46,461 bases of DNA, from assembly GCA_905182995.1 (NCBI GenBank), contig CAJJDP010000072.1, forward strand, positions 420,351 to 466,811, written 5' to 3'. A program made the translations under genes and the position numbers. Under the pieces are notes generated by a model. That model did not search any database, was not told the origin of the DNA, and saw nothing but the letters and a program-made list of their open reading frames with translations. Origin of the DNA: Paramecium octaurelia. Taxonomy: Eukaryota > Ciliophora > Oligohymenophorea > Peniculida > Parameciidae. Within the stretch, counting starts at the first letter, position 1; each line of letters opens with the position of its first letter. This document shows positions 1-11,276 of this stretch, one piece after another.

Positions 1-864
1 GAATGACCATCTAATTTGGCTTTTTATTATCCTGTCTTAACATCCCATAAACGGATAGAGTAATCTCCACCACCATTTATCTTCCCGCCACCAGATGCTA
101 ATGTTGTACCATCAGGAGAGTAACAAATTGAAAAAACTTTTGATGAATGACCATCCAATTTGGCTTTTTATTATCCTGTCTTAACATCCCATAAACGGAT
201 AGAGTAATCTCCACCACCATTTATCTTCCCGCCACCAGATGCTAATGTTGTACCATCAGGAGAGTAACAAATTGAAAAAACTTTTGATGAATGACCATCC
301 AATTTGGCTTTTTATTATCCTGTCTTAACATCCCATAAACGGATAGAGTAATCTCCACCACCATTTATCTTCCCGCCACCAGATGCTAATGTTGTACCAT
401 CAGGAGAGTAACAAATTGAAAAAACTTTTGATGAATGACCATCCAATTTGGCTTTTTATTATCCTGTCTTAACATCCCATAAACGGATAGAGTAATCTCC
501 ACCACCATTTATCTTCCCGCCACCAGATGCTAATGTTGTACCATCAGGAGAGTAACAAATTGAAAAAACTTTTGATGAATGACCATCCAATTTGGCTTTT
601 TATTATCCTGTCTTAACATCCCATAAACGGATAGAGTAATCTCCACCACCATTTATCTTCCCGCCACCAGATGCTAATGTTGTACCATCAGGAGAGTAAC
701 AAATTGAAAAAACTTTTGATGAATGACCATCCAATTTGGCTTTTTATTATCCTGTCTTAACATCCCATAAACGGATAGAGTAATCTCCACCACCATTTAT
801 CTTCCCGCCACCAGATGCTAATGTTGTACCATCAGGAGAGTAACAAATTGAAAAAACTTTTGAT
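1..864 (-). repeat. Tandem array of six 144-bp units (48-residue WD40 blades)
   Basis: Units start at 1, 145, 289, 433, 577 and 721, exactly 144 bp apart, and a seventh, divergent copy starts at 865. The only difference seen among the six is a T/C at base 13 of the first unit. Each unit encodes one WD repeat that is six residues longer than the usual 42, because a glycine-rich insert (GGGKINGGGDYSI in place of GSDDKSI) lies before the final strand. The divergent seventh copy lacks the insert. The array is cut by the window edge, so the copy number is a minimum. Confidence 0.97.
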
Positions 865-1898
865 GAATGACCATCTAATTTGGCTTTTTATTATCCTGTC
901 TTAACATCCCATAAACGGATAGACTTATCATCACTACCAGATGCTAATGTAATACCATCAGGAGAGTAATTGACTGAATTTACAGTTGATGAATGACCAA
1001 TCAATTTAGAAATTTTTTTTCCTGTTTTAAGATTCCATAAATACACAAATTCCCCACTTCTGAAAGCTAATGTACTATTATTAGGTGATAAGCATATTTA
1101 TTTTACTTCTCCCTTTACCTTGATTCTAGACTTTATTTTTCCTGTTTTAACATCCCACAATAAAATTGAATTAACATCTCAACAAGAAGCTAATGATTTA
1201 CCATCTAGAGAAAAGTATACCTAATTGACACTACCACTATGAGCTTCTAATTTATTTAACTCATGAATTTTGATATTTTTCCATTTACAATTAAACAATT
1301 AAGCTTAATTCAAATTTATTCCACTAATATCTACATTGTGAAATTCTGATCCATTGAAATTGCATCGTGCAAAATTTCCACCAAATAAAGAAGTATCTCT
1401 AATCCTGATATTCTCAAAACTTTATTCCCTCAAATCCACTTTCATCTAAACTAGCAAATGAAGAGAATTTGATCCACACTTATTGTATCTCTCATCTAAG
1501 GCAGTCAGATGGACCAAGAATTTGAGAAATTCTATTATTTTCTTACCACATGATATTTTTATGATCAGATCCTTTTTAATTTCTTCATAATCATCCATGG
1601 AGTAATTATGTTTATTAATGTCATGATCACTAATTTTTTTGAGGGCATCTGTTATTTTTTTAATGTTTTTCTCTCCATCAAGAGTCCATTCTTAACCAAG
1701 CAGAGATAAATTTTCGACGTTTTATCTTTCTATTTCTAAAAGGAATTTATTTTGATCTTATGACAGAAATTTTAAGCAGTCTTAAATTCTTTCTTTTTTT
1801 AATATGTTTATTAGGATAGGGAGGACTACTTCATCAACCTCATTGGATAAGGCCAAAACCCGATACAACTCTCCAACTTACTATTATTCGTTGTGCAT
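1..1898 (-). pseudogene. WD40-repeat protein, N-terminal part, interrupted by one TGA; runs off the left edge
   Basis: Read on the minus strand with TAA/TAG as Gln from ATG at 1898-1896. Residues 1 to about 210 form a charged helical module that closely matches the N-terminus of the intact gene at 8517 (both have FLKFLVHLTA, CGSNSLHLL and a linker ending QLFNC.WKNI.IHEL). WD40 repeats follow with CFSPDG-type and LWDVKTG motifs, so the protein is probably a beta-propeller scaffold. The first repeat contains an in-frame TGA at 1181-1179 (SC-stop-DVNS), just where the intact paralogue has CGDGS; TGT-GGA to TGT-TGA would explain it. After two more divergent repeats come at least six nearly identical 48-residue repeats (1-864). 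The product and partner are unknown. It could be a functional gene with a sequencing error, but I call it a pseudogene because TGA acts as stop elsewhere here. Confidence 0.75.
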
Positions 1899-2089
1899 TT
1901 ACCTTTTTTTTAAATAATATTGAATTTCTAATACTTTATATTGAGCTTTATACTATGAATAAAAAATGTATCTTGCACATTATTGTTTGGAAGAAATGCA
2001 ATATTGCAAAGATTTAGGTTGATTTAAATTATACTAGGAAAAACTTACATAGACTTATGTATAATAAGATTCTTAATTAATTATGCTGC

Positions 2090-2974
2090 TAAAGGTATGA
2101 AAAATTAATCTTAAAAATTATAGCAAATACTTTAAATGATTTAAATAGATTCGAAGAGGCTTTAGAGTATTATGATTTTGCCATCTAATACGACCCTGAT
2201 CTCACTGATCATTATGTTAATAAAGGTATCGAAGAAATATTATTAAATTTTATCTTTTACTTTATGTAGAATGACTAGATTTGAGGATGCATTATAGTGT
2301 TATGGTTATGCTATTGAAATAAATCCAGAATTTCAGATAATTATGCTAATAAAGGTATTAACTTTACATAAAATGAGAAGATTTGAGGAGGCTTTGTAGT
2401 AGTATAATTAAGCTATTTAATAAGATCGAGAAATTTCAACATATTTTTTTAATAAAGGTATTAAAATCTAATATTAAATGTTAGCTGTTACTTTAAGAAC
2501 AAATGAGTAGGTATGAAGAGGCATTAGAATATTATGACTATGCTGTTCAGAAAGATTTAGAAGAATCAAGATATTTTATAAACAAAGGTATCATTTAGCA
2601 ACAATATTCAATTTTGTAGCTGAATCATTACAAAAACTAAATAAATTTGAAAAAGCATTAAATTAATAATATTATCCTCTTTAATAAAATCCTGAAAATT
2701 CTAAATACTTCTTTTATAAAAGTATTTATTGATACTACTGTAATCATAGCTAACACTTTATAAAAAATCAATAGATTTGAAGACGCATTATATTAATGTA
2801 ATTAAGCAGTCCAATTAAACCCATAAGATTCAGATAATTATGTTGCAAAAGGTATTCAATTTAAAAGCATTCAACTTAGCTAATGTTTTATTTGATATGA
2901 ATAGATTTGAGGAAGCATTGGAATAGTATGATAATGCAATTAAAAAAAACTCCAATGATTCATATATTTTATGA
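2090..2974 (+). pseudogene. Tetratricopeptide-repeat (TPR) gene, decayed
   Basis: Each repeat has the TPR pattern TL..MNRFEEALEYYD.AI..NP...Y.NKA. Introns lie at 2095-2123 (29 nt), 2226-2253 (28), 2458-2484 (27), 2588-2619 (32), 2722-2749 (28) and 2852-2879 (28). All begin gtat and sit after the first base of the last Lys-Ala codon pair (AAA G). Exons between them are 102 nt, exactly one 34-residue TPR. Decay is clear: the second intron ends in tat instead of tag, a third intron is reduced to gtatta at 2355-2360, and two exons are 101 and 103 nt, so the frame breaks. The frame ends at TGA 2972-2974. The 5' end is not resolved; the first recognisable exon ends at 2094. The family serves as a protein-binding scaffold; the partner is unknown. 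Confidence 0.85.
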
Positions 2975-3777
2975 CTCTTCTCAACATATACTATCTGGGG
3001 GTCATTTTGTAAACATTTAGTTAAATGGTAAGGATGATATGGCAATTTCGAGTATTATTTTCTTTTCATATATTGCTGATCAACTCACTATTTTATGATT
3101 GGGACGATTAAATTTTTTTTTCGAAAAAATTTTCATAAGCAATTATTAATCTTTAATTTCATTTTGCATAACAGCAGGTCAAATAGACGGGACTAGTTTT
3201 TAATATTGTTCAATATAACCGTATTTAATAAGATATATCATAACATCACTATAATGATTTGAGTTTGACTCATTTCTCGATGTTCATTTCGTTGGAATAT
3301 TTTAAATATATACGCAATTTTGATCCTCTAATTTCCACATGCTAAGGATGCCCTCTTCATAATTTCACTTAGGTCTTTCTTTTGAATGTTATTTTAAAAC
3401 ATTTATAGGATCGAATGATTGGCTTTAAATCAAGCTTAAAGCAATTTTTAATAATGAATTCCAGCATTATAAGTGTGGTTTCATTAATTAAGTAATACTC
3501 CATAATAGATCTAATCTAATATATTTATTATACTTGTATATGACTAGGATATCCAAGTATTCAACATTACAAGCTATTTAAGTTTCTAATTAATTAAAGC
3601 AAATCTTGATTATTGTACAATTTTCTTAATAATCAATCTAAAATAGCCTTAACAACCTAATTGAGTATGAAACAAGTATAGTTATCAAAATAATTCCTTA
3701 ATGTGACTACAAATTGCACAACAGTTAATTCTAAGACTATAAAAATACTGATTAAGTTGACAGATTATTAATTATAC
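2975..3777. other. Non-coding AT-rich stretch
   Basis: No convincing code-6 frame on either strand. The stretch separates the TPR remnant from the first copy of the 1.39-kb duplication. Confidence 0.5.
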
Positions 3778-5168
3778 CATTTTCATTCCATAGATATTTT
3801 TTAGTTAATATCTTGATAAAATAAGAAGGAAATGATTTTTTAATTGGCACAATAAAGGAATTTTGTGGTCTTAAAGAAAAAAGAGAGTAGTAAACTCATT
3901 GTTTAATGCGATTAGCTCAGTGATAAATTTCGATGAAAACTGATGTTCGTATATCTTTTAGTATTGAGAGTGTTAAAATTTGAAACATTTATTCTAGATA
4001 CTAGTATTTGCTTTACAAGTATGGGTAAATTAGTAAGCTATGATTTAATTCATATAAATGCAAATTATTCACTTTCTAGTTAACTTGATTTACAGGTTCA
4101 ACATTTATTCTTTATAATCTCTTCGAAATAACCTTTTTGTTTCATTTAATTGCTAATCCTCCAATTATCATGAAATTATATTTTATTTAATTTTCTTTAA
4201 CCTAATGAAATAGCCCTGAGACTGGTTTCCCTTTCTTGCTCTAATTTCTAAATTAAGTGCATATATCAAATAACTATTTTGATATCATTAGCATCAAGAA
4301 TGTGAGGGAGAGGTAAATAAATTACACTTTGAATATAGAATGAGATTAATTAAATTCTAACTTTCTGATAATCTTATTAATTTAATAATAAGTTATGGAA
4401 CCACACAATCATAAGATAATATACAAAAATATTAATAAAAATGATTAAATAATATTTCGTTATTCAATTTTTAGAGCTAAGTAATTCATTGAGCAAAAAT
4501 TATTTTATTCTACTTAAATCTTTTAAGTAAAAGTAGTGTTCATGGTTCATTAAGATTGATAAAAAGATTTTTTTTTTTTTCTTAGAATACTGGGAATGAA
4601 ACATTTTGAAAATACATCTTTAAAATTAATTGACTTTGACTTGACAACAGAAATAATCCAAATAATGTCTCCATGAATGTTGTATTAATTATTATTATTT
4701 TTTCAAAATAAAATTAGATAAAGTAAGAAATTATTGTTATTTTTCTATCCATAATTACGAGTAATAATAGACTCATGATCCAAGTGCTTTTATAATGATA
4801 AAGTAGAAGGATGAAATTACAGTAAATTAAATTAAGATTGAATTAAGTGATGAGTGAGTTGGTAAATATCTACTATTTGTGAATACTAAGATACTAAAAA
4901 TGTTGGTAGTTGAAAATAGTTCAAATTAAGATTTGGGTATGAATTGACTTGAGTGATTAATCTTTTGAATTTTGGAAAATCATTTTTAAAGGTGAGTTTT
5001 AAAGTAAAAAAATTGGCAGATGGATTATTATTATTGAGATTCAGAAACAAAAGGAATGTAAAAATGTATTATCAAAATTTTAATGGGTCGATTGAGATAA
5101 TGATGATTCAGTAAATTAAGTCAATAAAATTATTTTGTTTGGATATTTGACATTTCGTTTTTAGCCAT
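3778..5168 (+). repeat. 1.39-kb tandem duplication, copy 1
   Basis: Begins cattttcattccatagat and ends gtttttagccat; the same sequence returns at 5177 with scattered substitutions and small indels. I see no protein frame that holds in both copies and no terminal inverted repeats, so it looks like a duplicated intergenic segment rather than a transposon. Confidence 0.93.
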
Positions 5169-5175
5169 AACAGAT

Positions 5176-5176
5176 N
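5176..5176. other. Ambiguous base (N) at the junction of the two copies
   Basis: The only undetermined base in the window lies immediately before the first base of copy 2, so the tandem arrangement may depend on how the assembly was joined here. Confidence 0.95.
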
Positions 5177-6572
5177 CATTTTCATTCCATAGATATTTTT
5201 TAGTTAATATCTTGAGAAGGAAATGATTTTTTGAATTGTCTACAATAAAGGAAATTTGTGGTCTTAGATAAAATAGAGAGTAGTAAACTCATTGTTTAAT
5301 GCGATTAGCTCAGTGCTAAATTTCGATTAAAACTGATGTTCGTATATCTTTTAGTATTGAGAGTGTTAAAATTTGAAGCATTGATTCTAGATACTAGTAT
5401 TTGCTTTACAAGTATGGGTAAATTAGTAAGGTATGATTTAATTCATATAAATGCAAATTATTCACTTTCTAGTTAACTTGATTTACAGGTACAATATTTA
5501 TTCTTTATAATCTCTTCGAAATAAATTTTTTGTTTTATTTAATTGCTAATCCTCCAATTATCATGAAATTATATTTTATTTAATTTTCTTAACCTAATGA
5601 AATAGTCCTGAGACTTGTTTCCCTTTCTTGCTCTAATTTATAAATTAAGTGCATATATCAAATAACTATTTTGATATCATTAGCATCAAGAATGTTAGGG
5701 AGGTGAATAAATTAAACTTTGAATATAAAATGAGATTAATTAAATTCTAACTTTCTGATAATCTTATTAATTTAATAATAAGTTATGGTACCACACAATC
5801 ATAAGATAATATACAAAAATATTAATAAAAATGATTAAATAATATTTCGTTATTCAACTTTTAGAGTTAAGTAATTTATTGAGCAAATTATTTTATTATA
5901 CTTAAACCTTATAGGTAAAATAGTGATCATAGTTATTAAGATTTAGTAAAAGATTTCTTTTTTTTTTTCTTAGAAAAATACTGGATATGAACCATATTGA
6001 AAATACATCTTTAAAATTAATTGACTTTGACTTGACAATAGAAATAATCCAAATAATGTCTCCATGAATGTTGTATTAATTATTATTATTTTTTCTTAAT
6101 TTGTTTTATAAAATAAAATTAGATAAAGTAAGAAATTATTGTTATTTTTCTATCCATAATTACGAGTAATCATACACTCATAATCCAAGTGCTTTTATAA
6201 TGATAAAGTGGAAGGATGAAATTACAGGAAATTAAATTAAGATTGAATTAAGTGATGAGTGAGTTGGTAAATATCTACTATTTGTGAATACTAAGATACT
6301 AAAAATTTTGGTAGTTGAAAATAGTTTAAATTAAGATTTGGGTATGAATTGACTTGAGTGATTAAATTTTGAATTTTGGAAAATCATTTTAAAGGTGAGT
6401 ATTAAAGAAAAAAAATTGGCAGATGGGATTCTTATTATTGAGATTCAGAAACAAAAGGAATGTAAAAATGTAATATCAAAATTTTAATGGGTCGATTGAG
6501 ATAATGATGATTCAGTAAATTAAGTCAATAAAATTATTTTGTTTGGATATTTGACATTTCGTTTTTAGCCAT
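5177..6572 (+). repeat. 1.39-kb tandem duplication, copy 2
   Basis: Direct repeat of 3778-5168. The most visible difference is about 14 extra bases (ttaatttgttttat) near 6097 that copy 1 lacks, plus single-base changes and homopolymer length differences. The copies have clearly diverged, so this is not a simple assembly echo of one locus. Confidence 0.93.
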
Positions 6573-8516
6573 GGTGATCAGCAATGCTCTTTAACTAATC
6601 AAAAGTCTCTTAGGTTTAATTCAAGATAATTTAAACAGATTTATCAAATTACTATTACTCTTATCGTTGTTCTCTATACTTTCTAAAACACTAGTCATAA
6701 TTAAAATTTTCAGTATCTTATAATGAGTAAAATAATCTTTTTGGTGGGTGTTGTCGTTGACTCAGCAGGGATTTGCTTAGGAATACATTTTTTGATTAAA
6801 AATAACTAAGTATCAGTACTATTTAATAATATATCCTTATGTTTTAAAACTATCCTTAATTAATAACCTGTCCATCTTACTAGTTCTTGGATCTGTCCTA
6901 TATATATCTTATTATAATAATTTATTCTAATAAAAAAATGGCAACTATCATATAGAAATGCAAATAAATACTAATGTTACTCACTGGGCTACTATTTAGT
7001 TATTTGATAATTATTAATAATGTATTGAAATTAAATTATGCAATTTATCTCAACCTTATTGCACTATTATAAAAATAAAGTTGGAAGTTTATTATGAGAG
7101 AATCAAATCTATAATTTATATTTTTTTAGCTGTTTTTTTTTTGGATTCTAAAATTATTCAAAAACAACAAAAAATAATTATTTATTTAAATCGTTTCGAA
7201 ATATTTATTTAAAAAATAATTTTTGCTTATTGAAATAATCAAATTTCTAATTATAAAAGTAAATCCTAATATATATTCATCTATATTTTCATCCATCAAA
7301 AATTTTTAGTTTGATATGCGAAATCATTTAGAATAAGACTTTTTAATTAAGGAAAAATTCTAAAAAAACCTAGACAGAAAGGTTATAAAGTTCTTACTCA
7401 AGGTTGCAGATAACTTAAAATTAAGAACGTGAAGAGTGTAGAAAAATAACTATAATCTTATAGATAGATTTCTCAAAATTTATCAGATTATCGGAAAAGA
7501 AAATCAGTTTATTCTTTTAAATAAATTTTAAGTGCCTCCTTACTTCCATTAATGATTTATCTTTTTAAAAGTACTATCTAAAGTTCAACTCAAAGATATA
7601 TTGTTCATTCTATGAAAATTATCATTAATAATTTAAGTTTATTCAATTGAGAAATTTATTCTATAGCGAAAATGGTAATATCTAAGTTATAATATGTTAA
7701 CAGAATTCAAACAAGTGGAAAAATAAACTTTACAAAATTATTTAGCATTTTTATCTTCTATGAATGCCAAAATAATATTAAAGCATAAACTTCTTTAAAC
7801 TTAAATCCTTCTAAAGTAGTGGGGCAATTCATTGATTGTATAATAAATATTAGAATATATTTTTATAAACGTATTTCTCAGTTATGTCTTTTATAATGTG
7901 AAAGAGTTGGATGGTATTTATTTTAGTTTTAAGTAATAATTTTTTTATACATATTTAGGTATTTGATATATATGTTAACTTTCTTCAACTCCATAGCATT
8001 CTACCATTGATTTTCAAAAATAACAGTTTATGTTACTCTTTAGACAATAGAATTTGCCTCCTACAGTATAGAAAATATACCAATCTTTTTCTTTCAAAAT
8101 CTTATAATTAGTGTTAATAATTTTCCCTTTTAATGTTAATATCATGAAAAACATCAATCCTATCATAATATTATTAAATACTAATTCTTATCTTAAATTA
8201 TTTCATAAATTTTCTTTATCATTTTTTCAATTATTTGAGAAATTTTACAATTTTTTAAGACTGAATTGGATTTGTTAATAAGATCAATAGTAGAGAGAAA
8301 GTAGAATTTAATCTATAAAAACAAATATTAATAGTTTTAATATTACAGTAAAGTAATCATCTCATATACTTTAGGAAAAAGATATAAATAGTTGAACTCA
8401 AATTGATAATAGCCTAATATCCCAAAACTAAAAAAAGTCTGGTCTATCATTTAAAAAAAATACATAAGTTTAAAAGTATTAAAAAAAGTAATAGAAATTC
8501 AGATTAAAAAAAATAA
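6573..8516. other. Long AT-rich intergenic region
   Basis: Nearly 2 kb with no recognisable protein on either strand. The last part is the 5' flank of the intact WD40 gene and is very A/T-rich up to the ATG. No promoter motif can be named with confidence. Confidence 0.5.
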
Positions 8517-11208
8517 ATGTAATTTCCAAAAGAATAGCGAATAGATTTATATGATATTTTCACTAATGTTAAAATTGTTGATGAAATAATATTCAGTGTG
8601 ATTATTGAAATTTTTAGAAACGAAAAAATTTCTGATGCATTAGAATATCTATAACTTGATGAAAATCGAAAGTAGTGTGAATAATACATTTTACAAAGAG
8701 AGAATTTATCATTGGTGGATTTTAAAAGAAATTAAAATTTCATTAGAGAATGTATATAGTTAATTACAAATACTCTTAAATAAATTAGAGATCATGATTT
8801 TAATGAAAATGATTATTCCAACGAAATCTATTTATAAACAAGGGAAGATTTGATAAAAGAGGATTTGAGGTTCATCAAATTTTTGAAATTTTTAGTTCAT
8901 CTTACTGCTATAGATAACAAATTCATTTAATGTGGATCTAATTCATTACACTTATTAATTGAAATGAAGATCGATCTTACGAAATAAAGCTTAGAAAATA
9001 TTAAGATTAAAAACACTTCTTTGATTGGAGCTAATTTTTTTAGATGCAATTTGAGCGGATCATAATTTGAAAATGTTTGTATAAGCGGAATGAATTTGAA
9101 TGAGGCATAATTATTCAATTGTATATGGAAAAATATAAGAATACATGAATTGCATAAATTATAGGGTAATGGTGGTGTGATCTACTCAATATGCTTCTCT
9201 CCTGATAGTACTACATTAGCATGTGGTTGTGGTGATGGTTCAATCCATTTATGGAATGCATAGAAAGGAAGATAGAATGCATTATTCGATAATAGTTGTA
9301 AGTATGTCAGATCAGTATGCTTCTCTCCTAATGGCACTACGTTAGCATCTGGCAGTGATAAAGCTATCTGTTTATGGGATGTTAAGACAGGACAAAAAAA
9401 GATAAAAATTTATGGCCACGCTAATAATGTCGATTCTATTTGTTTCTCTCCTGACGGTACTACATTAGCATCTAGTAGTAGTGAGTGTGTGTATTTATGG
9501 CATGCTATGACAGGACAATAACAATCAAAATTTGATGGTCACTCTAATGATGTCAAATCTATATGCTTCTCTCCTGATGGTATTACATTAGCATCTGGTG
9601 GTTTAGATAACTCCATCCTTCTGTGGGATATTAACACAAGAAAGTATAAATCTATATTAATTGTGCATTCTCCTGTTATTTCAGTATGCTTTTCACCTGA
9701 TGGTTCTAAACTAGCATCTGGCTGTGGAGACGGTTCCATCTGTTTATGGGATGTCAACATAGAAAAAATAATATTTATATTTAACGGCCATAGCAGCTGG
9801 GTTTAGTCAGTATGCTTTTCTCAAGATGGTTTTACATTAGCATCTGGGAGTAAAGATGATTCTATAGGTTTATGGGATGTGAAGAAAGGCCAAAAAAAAT
9901 CTATGTTATACAGCCATAGTAGTTGGGTTACAACAGTTTGCTTTTCTCCAGATGGTAATATATTCGCATCTGGTAGCTTTGATTAGTCTATCAACTTGTG
10001 GGATGTTAAAACAGGTCTATAAAAATCAGCATTAGATGGTCATTCTAAACGTGTCTCATCAACTTGTTTCTCTCCTAAAGGGACAATATTGGCATCTGGT
10101 AGCGATGATAAATCAATTTTTTTGTGGGATGTAAACACAGGACGATTAAAAAATAAATTAAATGGTCATAATGATAAGGTCCTATCAGTGTCGTTCTCTC
10201 CTGATGGTACAATATTAGCATCTGCTAGTGTTGATAAGTATATCCGTTTATGGGATGTTAAGACAGGACAAATAATATCAAACTAAAAAAGTCTTAGTCG
10301 ATCAGTAATGTTCTCTCTTGATGGTAAAACATTAGCAACTGGTTGTTATAATAATTCTATCCAATTATGGAAGGTTTTTACAAGAAAATTATAATTGAAA
10401 TTGTGTGGTCATGTTGGGTGTGTCAATTCAATTTGTTTTTCTACAGATGGCACTACATTAGCATCTGGTAGTAATGATAAGTCAATTTGTTTGTGGAATG
10501 TGAACAAAGGAGGATTAAAATATAAATTAAATGGTCATAGTGATAATGTCCAATCAGTGTGCTTCTCTCCTGATGGTACAATACTAGCATCTGGTAGTGA
10601 TGATAAGTCCATCCGTTTATGGGAGGTTAGGACAGGAAAATAAAAAAGAAAATTAGATTTTAGTGATAGCTGCGTAAAATCAGTTTGCTTCTCACCTGAT
10701 GGTGATACATTAGCATCCGGTAGTGGTAATCCTTATAGTGGAGGACAACCCTCTATCTGCTTATGGAATGTTAAGACAGGATCATTAAAAACCAAATTGA
10801 ACGATCATTATAGTTGTGTAAACTCAGTATGTTTCTCACCTGATGGTTATACATTAGCATCAGGTAGTGGTATGCCTTGTAATAGTGAAGATTGTTCTAT
10901 TCGTTTATGGAATGTTAAGGAAGGACATTAAATCTTTACTTCAGAAAATAATTATACTGATATTCACGCTGAATTTTAAATGGCTCTTTAAAATACTCCA
11001 TTACTACAAAATAGTAGATATTTCTAATTATAATTTAGCTGTTTCTAACGTTACAATTCTCCTTATCTCTAAATAACTTATATTTTAGGCAAAAGGAGCT
11101 AAAATTTTCAATGGATAATTTACAACCTAATCAGGAATAGATTTAAGTTTACTAATAAAGCAAAGGGGTGGCTATTTCTTGGACAGAGAAAGATAAAATA
11201 TAATTTGA
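8517..11208 (+). CDS. 14-repeat WD40 protein with conserved N-terminal module (intact)
   Basis: Code-6 frame of 888 residues from ATG 8517 to TGA 11206-11208, with one intron (11014-11038). Residues 1-165: charged helical module of unknown function, shared with the paralogue at 1-1898. Residues about 166-205: pentapeptide-like linker (ANFFRCNLSGS). Residues about 212-804: fourteen WD repeats with CFSPDGTTLASGS and LWDVKTG motifs, enough for two seven-bladed propellers. Residues 805-888: tail, PLLQN then VTILLISKQ, FQAKGA and RGGYFLD. From memory this tail recurs in other Paramecium WD40 proteins. No frameshift or internal TGA was found, and every Trp is TGG. The role is probably as a scaffold; the partner is unknown. 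The ATG is the first in-frame Met, and the paralogue starts at a comparable place. Confidence 0.92.
11014..11038 (+). other. 25-nt spliceosomal intron
   Basis: Runs gtagatat...aatttag. Removing it joins PLLQN to VSNVTILLISKQ and restores the frame of the conserved tail; unspliced, the tail would be out of frame. Length and GTA...TAG ends are typical of Paramecium introns. Confidence 0.88.
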
Positions 11209-11276
11209 TAATTATTCAGAAAGCATATAATCAATCATACATTATTTTTTTCATTTCATTTATTTCTTTGTTGTGA

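Noticed and set aside
1..864. CRISPR-like regular repeats
   Set aside because: Units are contiguous 144-bp copies without spacers and encode WD40 blades in frame.
3905..3950. tRNA A-box-like sequence (ttagctcagtg) in the 1.39-kb repeat
   Set aside because: No cloverleaf can be drawn and there is no proper B box; it recurs simply because the whole unit is duplicated.
3072..6585. 11-bp inverted repeat (attgctgatca / tgatcagcaat) on either side of the duplicated region
   Set aside because: It includes the palindrome tgatca, is short for a 46-kb window, and has no matching flanks or target-site duplication.
9539..9760. Minus-strand standard-code frames opposite the WD40 repeats and similar frames elsewhere
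   Set aside because: They are antisense shadows of the WD40 coding strand, where TCT-CCT-GAT type codons read as charged peptides on the other strand.
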